A DNA stretch of 64,000 nucleotides from Burkholderiales bacterium (GTDB lineage Bacteria; Pseudomonadota; Gammaproteobacteria; Burkholderiales; Burkholderiaceae_C). Below the pieces are notes generated by a model. That model saw only the letters and a program-made list of their open reading frames with translations, had not been told where the DNA came from and did not search any database. The position numbers were made by a program, and so were the translations under genes. Of this stretch, positions 43,364 through 55,373 are shown in pieces (positions within the stretch are counted from its first letter, which is position 1; every line of letters starts with the position of its first letter). The stretch lies in NCBI GenBank assembly GCA_016192425.1, contig JACPUE010000023.1, positions 1-64,000 of the forward strand, read 5' to 3'.

Positions 43364-43390
43364 GGGCGCTACTGTAGGGACGGAGCGCCC
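43364..43390. promoter_or_regulatory. Inverted repeat between AGPS-like operon and AraC regulator
   Basis: GGGCGCT at 43364-43370 and AGCGCCC at 43384-43390 are perfect inverted arms spaced by 13 bases. They lie in the middle of the 59-base divergent gap. A site here could control both directions. Confidence 0.45.
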
Positions 43391-43405
43391 GTTTGCCATT
43401 CCGAG

Positions 43406-44434
43406 ATGCCGCCAACCGATTGTTCCATCACGCCAAACACGCCCGCGCCCCGGGTCGTGGCCCCCTATGCGCGCACGCTGTGGGACGCCGCACGCGCCGA
43501 GGGTGTGCCCGCCGCCGCCCTGGTGCAGGCCCTGGGCCAGGACGCGCCGGGCGAGGACGACATGCCCGTCGCCGCCTACCTCGCCCTGCTGCAGCAGGCG
43601 CTGGCACACGCCGGTCCGGGCTTTGGCTGGCGCCTCGGAAGCAGTGTCAAGCCCACCACCTACGGCGTCAATGGCATCCTGCTGCTGGCCTGCCCCACGC
43701 TGGGCGAGGCGCTGGCGCAGGTGCTGCGCTTCGAGTCACTGGTGCACGACCTGGGGCGCTCGTCCTTCGCGCGCCATGGCGACACCGTGGAATACGCCTG
43801 GAACAACCACTGGCCCGACCACCCCGCCGCCGCCGCGCTGGCCGAGTCGGTGTTCGCGGGCATCCAGACCTGCGCGCAGTGGCTGGTGGGCCAGCCCATC
43901 AGCGGTTTTGTGCTGGAGTTTGCCCACACGCGCGACGACGCCACGGCCCAGGCCATCGCCCAGGCCAGCGGCGCGCAGCTGCGCTGGGGTGGTGCGGCGC
44001 ACCGCGCCATCTTTCCCGCCGCGCTGCTGGATTTGCCCATTCCCCAGGCCAACAAGGCCCTGCTGCCGCTGTTGCAAAAACATGCCGACGAACTGCTGCA
44101 GGCCCGCCACCCGCGCGACACCGGCATCGTGGCCCAGGTGCGCCAGCGCATCTCGGCCCGCCTGGGGCAGGGCGCCGTCAAGCTGGCCGACGTGGCGGAT
44201 GACCTGCACCTGTCCACCCGCACCCTGCAGCGCCGCCTGATGGATGCCGGCGTGGCCTACCAGGCCCTGCTGGACGCCACACGCCACGAACTGGCCTGCC
44301 ACTACCTGGCCCATTCGGACATGCCCATCACCGAGGTGGGCTACCTGCTGGGCTACCAGGAGCCTTCGGCGTTCCACCATGCGTTCAAGCAGTGGCAGGG
44401 CGTGGGGCCGGGGCAGTACCGGGGGCGGAAGTAG
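43406..44434 (+). CDS. AraC-family transcriptional regulator
   Basis: This 342-aa regulator is of the arabinose-binding-like N-terminal type (about residues 25-205, with KPTTYGVNGILLLACPTLGE). It has a C-terminal double HTH (VKLADVADDLHLSTRTLQRR, then MPITEVGYLLGYQEPSAFHH). It is divergent from the AGPS-like operon and probably activates it in response to a lipid-derived or glycerol-type inducer. ATG 43406 has only a weak ribosome site; a later start is possible. Confidence 0.87.
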   Translation: MPPTDCSITPNTPAPRVVAPYARTLWDAARAEGVPAAALVQALGQDAPGEDDMPVAAYLALLQQALAHAGPGFGWRLGSSVKPTTYGVNGILLLACPTLGEALAQVLRFESLVHDLGRSSFARHGDTVEYAWNNHWPDHPAAAALAESVFAGIQTCAQWLVGQPISGFVLEFAHTRDDATAQAIAQASGAQLRWGGAAHRAIFPAALLDLPIPQANKALLPLLQKHADELLQARHPRDTGIVAQVRQRISARLGQGAVKLADVADDLHLSTRTLQRRLMDAGVAYQALLDATRHELACHYLAHSDMPITEVGYLLGYQEPSAFHHAFKQWQGVGPGQYRGRK

Positions 44435-44576
44435 GGAGCTTGTCGGTGGCGGCGTACACCGCAGCACGCATGACCGGCGTGGACTGAATGGCACTTTCGA
44501 TGCGATGAGTGGAGAGGTTCGGGGACCATGCGGTATCAATGTTTGAATGTGGCCAATCGGTCAAGCCGCATCGTGC

Positions 44577-44879
44577 TCAGTTCTTGAGTCGAAGAACGAG
44601 CCGCCCGATGATGGAGCCAACAACTGCGCCACCAACACTCCAAAGGTAGACCTGCTGGTCGCTGAGCCAATGCGCTGTAAAGATGAATTTCAGCAGCACA
44701 GCAACTACAAAAAATCCAGCGATTCCGCCGAGGCCGGCATGCATCTTTGAATCTACAGAATGAGCGGCCTTTGTGTATTCCGCCGAATGCCCAACAGCTT
44801 CATAAATCAGCGTGGTGCCACAGTTCAAACAGCGGGCAACCGTTGCTGGATTCAAGTGATTGCAGGTAGGGCAAGTCAT
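44577..44879 (-). CDS. Zinc-ribbon membrane protein, function unknown
   Basis: This 100-residue protein has an N-terminal zinc ribbon (CPTCNHLNPATVARCLNCG, two CXXC pairs). A short linker and two hydrophobic helices (about residues 51-67 and 76-94, the latter Gly-rich: WSVGGAVVGSIIG) follow. A GAAGAA site precedes the ATG. The region is distinctly less GC-rich than its neighbours. Not recognised beyond the general zinc-ribbon plus membrane layout. Confidence 0.65.
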   Translation of the reverse strand: MTCPTCNHLNPATVARCLNCGTTLIYEAVGHSAEYTKAAHSVDSKMHAGLGGIAGFFVVAVLLKFIFTAHWLSDQQVYLWSVGGAVVGSIIGRLVLRLKN

Positions 44880-45001
44880 TTCTTCAAGGTTCTTTCAATC
44901 GACCGCGCTCCACTCTGCGCGGTTTCAACGAAATGTATCGTGCAAACCTCGCGGGATAAACAGGACTTCGATCGAACAGGCTCTTGCTGATGGGGGGAAG
45001 T

Positions 45002-45589
45002 TCATGTCGGATATGCATCGCGTTGGGCAATGACCTCCCAAAGAGCCTTGGATCGGATGTACTTGTTCGTCGTCTGGTGTTCCTTGGACAAGACCTTCCA
45101 TCCGGATGCAAACAGTTCGGCCACGCTATTCTCGTCAAAGAAGCGCTTAGGCTGACCGTCTACAAGATAGTAGTTCGGCTCAATTTCTGGATGGCCTGCG
45201 GCTCCGAAATTCTTGTCCTCGGTGGAGTTCAGTCGGCAAAGGAAGAGCCCGCCGCGAGATAGTGTCTGCTGGATCCTATGCACAAGATCCAGAGTTTCAG
45301 ACCAGGTGAAGTAGTGCAAGCTGAGACTGGCCACGACCGCCCCAGCCTGGCCGTCTGGCAGAGGAAACGGATCCCTTGCGTCTTGGCAGAAGATTCTTGC
45401 CCGAGGCACGCGCAGCCTGGTGGTGGCGACCGACGCAGAGGAAATGTCGAAGGCTACGACTTCAAGGCCGGCATTGAAGAGCGTAGAAGTGTCCGCACCA
45501 ATTCCACATCCGATCTCGAAAACTGGCCGCGAGCCAGCGGACTCTTTGAGCATCGGGAGCCAACGGGTAAGCCAGGGGTCGTGGAGCAT
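45002..45589 (-). CDS. SAM-dependent methyltransferase
   Basis: This class I methyltransferase has 195 aa. Motif I is VFEIGCGIGADTSTL (about residues 23-37), the acidic strand end is VVAFDIS, motif II is CQDARDPFPLPDGQ, and the post-motif is VVASLSLHYFTWSETLDL. Substrate unknown. The frame is open only a few codons upstream of ATG 45589 (a TAG precedes it), and no ribosome site is visible. Lower GC than flanking genes, like its neighbour at 44577, which suggests recent acquisition. Confidence 0.78.
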   Translation of the reverse strand: MLHDPWLTRWLPMLKESAGSRPVFEIGCGIGADTSTLFNAGLEVVAFDISSASVATTRLRVPRARIFCQDARDPFPLPDGQAGAVVASLSLHYFTWSETLDLVHRIQQTLSRGGLFLCRLNSTEDKNFGAAGHPEIEPNYYLVDGQPKRFFDENSVAELFASGWKVLSKEHQTTNKYIRSKALWEVIAQRDAYPT

Positions 45590-45756
45590 GTAATTGCGGT
45601 AATGCCTGCGCGACGGCCACTATAGCCTCAACACCCCAAAATCTGACCTGCACGGGGCACGGTTTTTCGCGCGCTGGTCGGCCAGGGTAGCCCCCGCATA
45701 CCACAGGTGATTGGCACGCCCCATTAAAATCTTGCACCCCCCGATTGGCCCGTCAG

Positions 45757-48204
<2,448 letters not shown>

Positions 48205-48250
48205 CATTTGCCGTTCACGTCCGTGCAGAGCATGAACTGGCTGTGCGGCC

Positions 48251-49408
48251 TTACCCCGCCAGCAGCTTGCGCGCAATGAGGTCTTTCATGATCTCGTTGG
48301 CGCCGCCATAGATCTTTTGCACGCGCGAGTCGGCGTAGAGCCGGGCGATGGGGTACTCGGCCATGTAGCCGTAGCCGCCAAAGAGCTGCAGGCACTCGTC
48401 GGTGACGCGGCACTGCTGCTCGGTGCACCACCACTTGGCCATGTAGGCGGCTTCGGCGTCCAGGGTGCCGTCCAGCTGGCGCTGGATGCAGTCGTTGACG
48501 AAGCTGCGCACCACGTGCGCCAGGGTGGCGCATTCGGCCAGCTTGAAGCGCGTGTTCTGGAAGTCGGCCAGGCTCTGGCCGAAGGCCTTGCGGCTTTGGG
48601 TGTACTCCACCGTCAGCGCCACGGCGCGCTCGATCACGGCGGCGGCGGGCACGGCCAGCAGCAGGCGTTCGTAGGTAAGCTGGCTCATGAGCTGGGCAAA
48701 GCCCTGGCCTTCGACCCCGCCCACCAGGTGCGAGCGCGGCACGCGCACGCCGTCAAACGACAGCTCGGCCGTGTCCGAGGCGTGCTGGCCCAGTTTTTCC
48801 AGGCGCCGACCGACGCTGAAGCCGGGCAGGTTCTCGGTTTCCATCACCAGCAGCGAAATGCCCTTGGCCCCGGCGTCGCCGGTGCGCACCACCACCACCA
48901 GCAGGTTGGCGGTGAAGCCATTGGTGATGAAGGTTTTGGCGCCGTCCACCACGTAGTGGTCCCCGTCCAGGCGGGCGCGGGTGCGCACCGCCTTGAGGTC
49001 GGAGCCGCAGCCGGGCTCGGTCATGGCGATGCCGGCCAGCATTTCGCCGCTGGCGAGCTTAGGCAACCAGCGCGCCTTTTGCTCGGGTGTGCCGTAGTCC
49101 AGGATGTAGTGCGCGGCAATGGTGTGCACGGCGGTGTTGGCCGGGGCTTCCACCTTGGCGAGTTCGTCCTGCACCACCAGCTGGTAGGCCAGGCTGGCGC
49201 CAGCGCCACCCCATTCCTCGTCCAGCTCGGGCAGCAGAAAGCCGAGTTCACCAAAGGGGCGCCAGACTTCGCGCGGGATATAGCCTTGTTTGCGCCAGCC
49301 TTCCAGCCGGGGGGCAAACTCGGCGTCCAGGTAGCGGCGCACCTGGTCGCGAAAGGCCTCGATTTGTTCGTCCATCCAGGGGTGTTGGTGCAGGCGGGGC
49401 AGTTGCAT
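48251..49408 (-). CDS. Acyl-CoA dehydrogenase
   Basis: This FAD-dependent dehydrogenase (385 aa) introduces the alpha-beta double bond of an acyl-CoA. The flavin motif is GIAMTEPGCGSDLKAV (about residue 129), and SRKAFGQSLADFQNTRFKLA is conserved. The C-terminus has YGGANEI, so the usual YEG Glu is absent there. A Glu in QLTYERLLLA sits where isovaleryl- and long-chain-type enzymes carry their catalytic base. It is the last gene of the operon that starts with the ligase at 53958, four bases after the SDR gene. Substrate chain unknown. Confidence 0.87.
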   Translation of the reverse strand: MQLPRLHQHPWMDEQIEAFRDQVRRYLDAEFAPRLEGWRKQGYIPREVWRPFGELGFLLPELDEEWGGAGASLAYQLVVQDELAKVEAPANTAVHTIAAHYILDYGTPEQKARWLPKLASGEMLAGIAMTEPGCGSDLKAVRTRARLDGDHYVVDGAKTFITNGFTANLLVVVVRTGDAGAKGISLLVMETENLPGFSVGRRLEKLGQHASDTAELSFDGVRVPRSHLVGGVEGQGFAQLMSQLTYERLLLAVPAAAVIERAVALTVEYTQSRKAFGQSLADFQNTRFKLAECATLAHVVRSFVNDCIQRQLDGTLDAEAAYMAKWWCTEQQCRVTDECLQLFGGYGYMAEYPIARLYADSRVQKIYGGANEIMKDLIARKLLAG

Positions 49409-49411
49409 GGC

Positions 49412-50242
49412 TCAGATCCCCCCCAGGCCGCCGCTGCACATCAGGGTCTGGCCCGACACGTAGTCCGACTCCGGAATGCAGAACAGGTAGACCGCCCCGG
49501 CAGCCTCTTCGGGCGTGCCGCCGCGCCCCAGCGGAATGCTGCGCTCCATGGTGGCGAGCAGGTCGGGGTTGACGCCCACCTTGATGTCGCGCCCGTCGAT
49601 GTTGGCGCTGGCGCCGTCGGCGGCGTTGCTGGTCAGGCGGGTCTTGATCAGGCCGTAGGCGACGCAGTTCACGGTCACGTTCATGCGCCCCCACTCCTTG
49701 GCCAGGGTCTGGGTCAGGCCCATGATGCCGGCCTTGGCGGCGGCGTAGTTGGCCTGCCCGGGGTTGCCGAACATGCCGGCCATGGACGAAATGTTGACCA
49801 CCTTGCGCACCACGCGCTGCCCGGCCTCTTTCTCGGCCTTGGTCATCTTGCTGATCACCGGCTGCGCGGCGCGCAGGATGCGAAAGGGGGCGGTCAAGTG
49901 GCAGTCCATGATGGCATACCACTGCTCGTCGCTCATCTTCTGGACCACGTTGTCCCAGGTGTAGCCAGCGTTGTTGACGATGATGTCCAGGCCCTGGTAG
50001 CTCGACACCGCCGTGCCCACGATGCGCTCGGCAAAGTCGGGCGCGGTAACGCTGCCGATGCAGGCCACCGCCTGGCCGCCCGCGGCGGTAATGGCTTGTA
50101 CCACCTCGTGGGCGGGTGCGGCGTCGAGGTCATTGACGACGACGCGCGCGCCCTCGCTGGCCAGTTTGAGGGCAATGGCGCGGCCAATGCCGCGGCCCGA
50201 GCCGGTGACGATGGCGACTTTGTTTTCCAGTGTGCGTGTCAT
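49412..50242 (-). CDS. SDR-family 3-hydroxyacyl-CoA dehydrogenase-like protein
   Basis: This short-chain dehydrogenase (276 aa) has the cofactor motif VTGSGRGIGRAIALK, NNAG, the catalytic Ser in VVNISSMAGM and YAAAKAG (Tyr, Lys). It ends in YVSGQTLMCSGGLGG. In this operon it should oxidise the 3-hydroxyacyl-CoA made by the MaoC hydratase, or reduce a keto group of a cyclic substrate. Insert residues around AADGASANIDGRD are unusual. It starts 38 bases downstream of the MaoC stop. Confidence 0.85.
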   Translation of the reverse strand: MTRTLENKVAIVTGSGRGIGRAIALKLASEGARVVVNDLDAAPAHEVVQAITAAGGQAVACIGSVTAPDFAERIVGTAVSSYQGLDIIVNNAGYTWDNVVQKMSDEQWYAIMDCHLTAPFRILRAAQPVISKMTKAEKEAGQRVVRKVVNISSMAGMFGNPGQANYAAAKAGIMGLTQTLAKEWGRMNVTVNCVAYGLIKTRLTSNAADGASANIDGRDIKVGVNPDLLATMERSIPLGRGGTPEEAAGAVYLFCIPESDYVSGQTLMCSGGLGGI

Positions 50243-50280
50243 GGCGTTGTTCCTGGTGTTGAAAGAAAAATAGGCGGGGT

Positions 50281-50706
50281 TCAGGGCAAGGCCACCAGGG
50301 CTTCACCTGCGATCTTGGTTTCGCCGTGCTGGTTGGTGCTGCGCACTTCCACACGTATGCAGGGCTCGCCGTGGAGTTCGGTTTTTTCCACCACGTGTCC
50401 GGTGCAGCGCATGGCATGGCCCAGGTGCGTAATGCCCTGAAAGCGCGCATCGAAGCGGCGCAACTGGCTTTGCGGCGCCCAGGCGGTGAGCAAGCGCGCC
50501 AGCCAGGCCATGCCCAGCATGCCTTGGGCAAACACGTCGGGCATGCCCGCGCGGCGGGCCACGTCAATGTCGATGTGGATGGGGTTGTGGTCGCCCGAGG
50601 CGCCAGCAAACAAGGCCAGCAGGGTGCGGTTCACGGCGGGCAGTTGCAGCGGCGGCAGTTCGTCGCCAACCTGCACGCTGTCATAACGGGGGGTGGGGGT
50701 GCTCAT
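50281..50706 (-). CDS. MaoC-like enoyl-CoA hydratase, catalytic subunit
   Basis: This 141-residue hotdog protein has the hydratase-2 motif FAGASGDHNPIHIDIDVA (about residues 33-50), with the catalytic Asp and His. It should add water across the enoyl-CoA double bond. It lies 19 bases after a second hotdog gene that lacks these residues, so the two likely form a heteromeric hydratase. ATG 50706 with a TTGGAG site is chosen. Confidence 0.85.
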   Translation of the reverse strand: MSTPTPRYDSVQVGDELPPLQLPAVNRTLLALFAGASGDHNPIHIDIDVARRAGMPDVFAQGMLGMAWLARLLTAWAPQSQLRRFDARFQGITHLGHAMRCTGHVVEKTELHGEPCIRVEVRSTNQHGETKIAGEALVALP

Positions 50707-50725
50707 GGGAATTGGCTCCAATCAC

Positions 50726-51166
50726 TCAATGGCGGCACACCAGCACGGTGCGCAGTTCTGCCACCAGTTCGCCACGCTGGTTGCTGGCGCGCGAGGTTTT
50801 CACCACAAATTCCAGCGCGCCGTTCTTCTTGCTGTACACGTCCTCAATGCGCGAGTGCACCGTCACGGTGTCGCCCACGCAGGCCGGGCGGTGGTAGCTG
50901 AAGCCCTGCTCGCCGTGCAGCAGCTTGGCAATGGGAATCTGCAGCCGTTCCAGCAGGGCAAAGCTCTCGCCCGAATCCAGCTCGGCGGCGAACAGGAATG
51001 TGGGTGGCGCGGGCAGGTCCGGGTAGCCCGCCGCCTGGGCTGCAGCCTGCTCGGTGTAAACCGGGTTGGTTTCGCCCGTCACCTTGGCGAAGAACTGCAG
51101 GCGGCTGCGCTCGATGGGCAGCACGCTGGCGGGCAACTCGTACCCGATCCATTCACGTCCGATCAT
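50726..51166 (-). CDS. MaoC N-terminal-domain hydratase partner subunit
   Basis: This 146-residue hotdog protein is of the FAS1-like dehydratase/MaoC N-terminal type (FFAKVTGETNPVYTEQAAAQ). The Asp/His pair of the active motif is replaced (TGETNPVY), so it is probably a non-catalytic partner of the adjacent MaoC subunit. It is comparable in layout to the split hydratases of steroid side-chain degradation. The start overlaps the stop of the thiolase gene by four bases. Confidence 0.8.
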   Translation of the reverse strand: MIGREWIGYELPASVLPIERSRLQFFAKVTGETNPVYTEQAAAQAAGYPDLPAPPTFLFAAELDSGESFALLERLQIPIAKLLHGEQGFSYHRPACVGDTVTVHSRIEDVYSKKNGALEFVVKTSRASNQRGELVAELRTVLVCRH

Positions 51167-52353
51167 GCAACCACCTTTTCGTAGAGGGTGACCACGCAGG
51201 CGCCGCCCAGGCCCAGGTTGTGCTGCAGGGCCAGGCGCGCGTCGCTCACCTGACGCTGCCCGGCCTGGCCGCGCAGTTGCTGGACCAGTTCGGTGCATTG
51301 CGCCAAGCCCGTGGCGCCCAGGGGATGGCCCTTGCTGAGCAGGCCGCCCGAGGGGTTGGTGACCACGCTCCCGCCGTAGGTGTTGTCGCCGTCCACCACA
51401 AACTTTTCCGCACCGCCCACCGGGCACAGGCCCAGGGCCTCGTAGCTGATGAGTTCGTTGTGGGCAAAGCAGTCGTGCAGCTCCACCACGTCAATGTCTT
51501 CGGGGCCGATGCTGGCGCTTTCGTACACCTGCTGCGCGGCTTCGTGCGCCATGCTCCAGCCCACCACTTCGCGCATGTCGCGCGCCGCGAAGGTGGCGGG
51601 GCGGTCGGTGGTCATGGCCTGGGCGCGGATGCGCACCGTGGCCTGCAGCCCGTGGCGCTTGGCGAACTCGGGCGTGCACACCACGGCGGCGGCGGCGCCG
51701 CAGGTGGGCGGGCAGGCCATGAGCCGGGTCATGACGCCGGGCCACACGGTGGGCGCGGCCAGCACCTCGTCTTCACTGACCACGGTGCGGAACAGCGCCA
51801 GCGGATTGTTGGCCGCGTGGCGGCTGGCCTTGGCGCGGATCTTGGCGAAGGTGCTGAGCTTTGTGCCGTACTGCTGCATGTGGGCCAGGCCCGCGCCGCC
51901 AAAGTAGCGCAGCGCCAGCGGTATCTCGCCCTGGCCCACGAGTTCGTCGGTGATTTGGTTGAAGCGGTCAAAGGGGCTGGGGCGGTCGCTGTAGACTGAG
52001 CCCAGCGCCCCCGGGCTCATGTGCTCGAAGCCCAGCGCCAGCGCGCATTGCACGGCGCCGCTTTGCACCGCCTGGCGTGCCAGGAACAGGGCGGTGGAGC
52101 CGGTGGAGCAGTTGTTGTTCACGTTGACCACCGGGATGCCGCTCATGCCCACCTCGTACAGCGCGCGCTGCCCGGCGGTGCTGTCGCCGTACACGTAGCC
52201 CACGTAGGCCTGCTCCACCTGCTCGTAGGTGATGCCGGCGTCGGCCAGGGCCTGGCGCGTGGCCTGCGCGGCCATGTCGGGGTAGGGGGCGTTGGCCCCG
52301 GGTTTGGTGAAGGCGATCATGCCGACACCGGCCACCCATACGTCTTGGTTCAT
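51163..52353 (-). CDS. SCPx/lipid-transfer-type thiolase or aldolase
   Basis: This 396-aa thiolase-fold protein is of the sterol-carrier-protein-x type. Residues of interest are the Cys in VNNNCSTGSTALF (about 82), HDCFAHNEL (about 278) and the His in GHPLGATG. In steroid pathways such proteins act as thiolases or, with a DUF35 partner, as retro-aldolases; no DUF35 gene is visible here, which favours thiolysis. It starts 45 bases after the ligase and overlaps the next gene. Confidence 0.83.
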   Translation of the reverse strand: MNQDVWVAGVGMIAFTKPGANAPYPDMAAQATRQALADAGITYEQVEQAYVGYVYGDSTAGQRALYEVGMSGIPVVNVNNNCSTGSTALFLARQAVQSGAVQCALALGFEHMSPGALGSVYSDRPSPFDRFNQITDELVGQGEIPLALRYFGGAGLAHMQQYGTKLSTFAKIRAKASRHAANNPLALFRTVVSEDEVLAAPTVWPGVMTRLMACPPTCGAAAAVVCTPEFAKRHGLQATVRIRAQAMTTDRPATFAARDMREVVGWSMAHEAAQQVYESASIGPEDIDVVELHDCFAHNELISYEALGLCPVGGAEKFVVDGDNTYGGSVVTNPSGGLLSKGHPLGATGLAQCTELVQQLRGQAGQRQVSDARLALQHNLGLGGACVVTLYEKVVA

Positions 52354-52398
52354 ATGCTTCTTCCTTGCAAAAAATGAGGGGGAGGGGCCACCTGGCGG

Positions 52399-53958
<1,560 letters not shown>

Positions 53959-54087
53959 GGGACGGTCTCCTGGTTGTTTTCCGGCCCGTGGGGGCCGTGT
54001 TTCTTCGCCAGCAATGGTAGGAAGGCCGCCGCCGCGGCGCGATGGCAGAACGCATTGGCACAATGTCATTTCGCATCACCGTCGGCC

Positions 54088-55122
54088 ATGAACCCACCGC
54101 GTCAAACCCCAGACCCCGTCCCTCCGCACACCATCGGTGCGGCCTTTGTGCGTGGCATGCTCTCGGGCCTGCGTGCGCGTGGTGAGGACTGCGGCCCCTG
54201 GCTGCGCGAAGCGGGTATTGCGCCCCAGGCGCTGGAGCAGGGCGACGCCTGCGTCACGCTGCAGCAGTTCGCCTTGCTGCTGCGCACGCTCATGCTGCGC
54301 CGCGACGACGAAACCCTGGGCCTGCTCTCGCGCCCCATGCGCTGCGGCTCCTTTGGCCTGCAGGTGCGCGCGGCGGCGGTGGCGCCCAACCTGGCGCAGG
54401 CGCTGCGCCATGTAGCCCACGTGTTTCGGCTGCTGCAGGACGACCTGGAGCTGGTGCCGGTCAAGGAAGGGCCCCTGGGCGGGGTGGCATTGCATTTCCA
54501 CAACCCCGCTGTGGCGGCCAACCCCTACCTGCACGAGATGCTGCTGCGGGTGTACTGGCGCTTGCTGGCCTGGCTGGCGGGTGGGCGCCTGCCTGCAGCG
54601 CGCTTCGACTTTGCCTACCCGCAGCCTGGCTATGCGCAGGGCTATGGGCCGATTTTTCCGGCCATCCGGCGTTTCGATGCCGAGCGCAGCGCGATGTGGT
54701 TCCAGGCCGAGCACCTGGCGCTGCCGGTGTGCCGCGATGCGGCGGCGCTGCGCCGTTTCCTGGCGCAGGCGCCGGTGAACGTGATCGTGCCCGAGCGCGA
54801 CCGCGGCGTGGCTGGAAGGGTGTACGGCTACCTGCAGCAGAACCAGCCGCGCTGGCCTGGGCTGGAGGATGTGGCCTGTGCGCTGAACATGGCGCCGAGC
54901 TCCTTGCAGCGCCACCTGGCTGCCGAGAACACCTCCTTTCGCGCACAGAAGGACAAGCTGCGCTGCGAGCTGGCGGTGCAGCGCCTGCGCACCACCGAAC
55001 TGCCTTTGGTCAAGATCGCCGATGAGCTTGGCTTTGCCGATGCAGCGTCGTTCCAGCGCGCCTTCAAGGCCTGGACCGGCATGCCTGCGGGGGCGTGCCG
55101 CGGACAACGTCGGCCCGCGTGA
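54088..55122 (+). CDS. AraC-family transcriptional regulator
   Basis: This 344-aa regulator has an arabinose-binding-like N-terminal domain (about residues 20-210) and a C-terminal AraC HTH (LEDVACALNMAPSSLQRHLA, then LVKIADELGFADAASFQRAF). It is probably an acid-responsive activator of the divergent acyl-CoA degradation operon. The gap to the ligase gene is 129 bases and contains CATTGGCACAATGTCATTT just before the start, a possible half-site pair. It shares overall layout with the AraC regulator at 43406 but is clearly distinct. Confidence 0.87.
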   Translation: MNPPRQTPDPVPPHTIGAAFVRGMLSGLRARGEDCGPWLREAGIAPQALEQGDACVTLQQFALLLRTLMLRRDDETLGLLSRPMRCGSFGLQVRAAAVAPNLAQALRHVAHVFRLLQDDLELVPVKEGPLGGVALHFHNPAVAANPYLHEMLLRVYWRLLAWLAGGRLPAARFDFAYPQPGYAQGYGPIFPAIRRFDAERSAMWFQAEHLALPVCRDAAALRRFLAQAPVNVIVPERDRGVAGRVYGYLQQNQPRWPGLEDVACALNMAPSSLQRHLAAENTSFRAQKDKLRCELAVQRLRTTELPLVKIADELGFADAASFQRAFKAWTGMPAGACRGQRRPA

Positions 55123-55172
55123 ATTGGGTCTTTTGTGCTAAAAAATAACAGACAGGGGCTTGCGCGATACAC

Positions 55173-55186
55173 GGCGCGAAAGCGCC
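55173..55186. other. GNRA hairpin in the leader between AraC gene and prkA
   Basis: GGCGC-GAAA-GCGCC is a five-pair stem with a GAAA tetraloop, in the 251-base gap 55123-55373. No T-run follows, so it is not a clear terminator. The rest of the gap shows no open frame with a ribosome site and no recognisable sigma-54 promoter. Confidence 0.4.
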
Positions 55187-55373
55187 AAGCGCCCAGTATG
55201 CCGCGTTGCGCGCGGTGTTGTGCGGGCTGCGCAAAAAGGACCACGATCCGCCCATAAATACCCTGTTCAAAGGTACAGGTTGGTGCTACAAAGGGGTCGA
55301 GCCGGTAGCGATTCCGATTGCAACGCCGTGGTACCACCTGAGCCGTCAGGGGGTGCCGCCACAGGAGGTTTTC

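Noticed and set aside
48317-50440. Open frame of about 700 codons on the plus strand opposite the acyl-CoA dehydrogenase and SDR genes
   Set aside because: Same kind of GC-rich antisense shadow; it spans two real genes and their gap with no recognisable domain.
55123-55200. Sigma-54 promoter before prkA (TGGGTCTTTTGTGC)
   Set aside because: The GG and GC elements are one base out of the required spacing.
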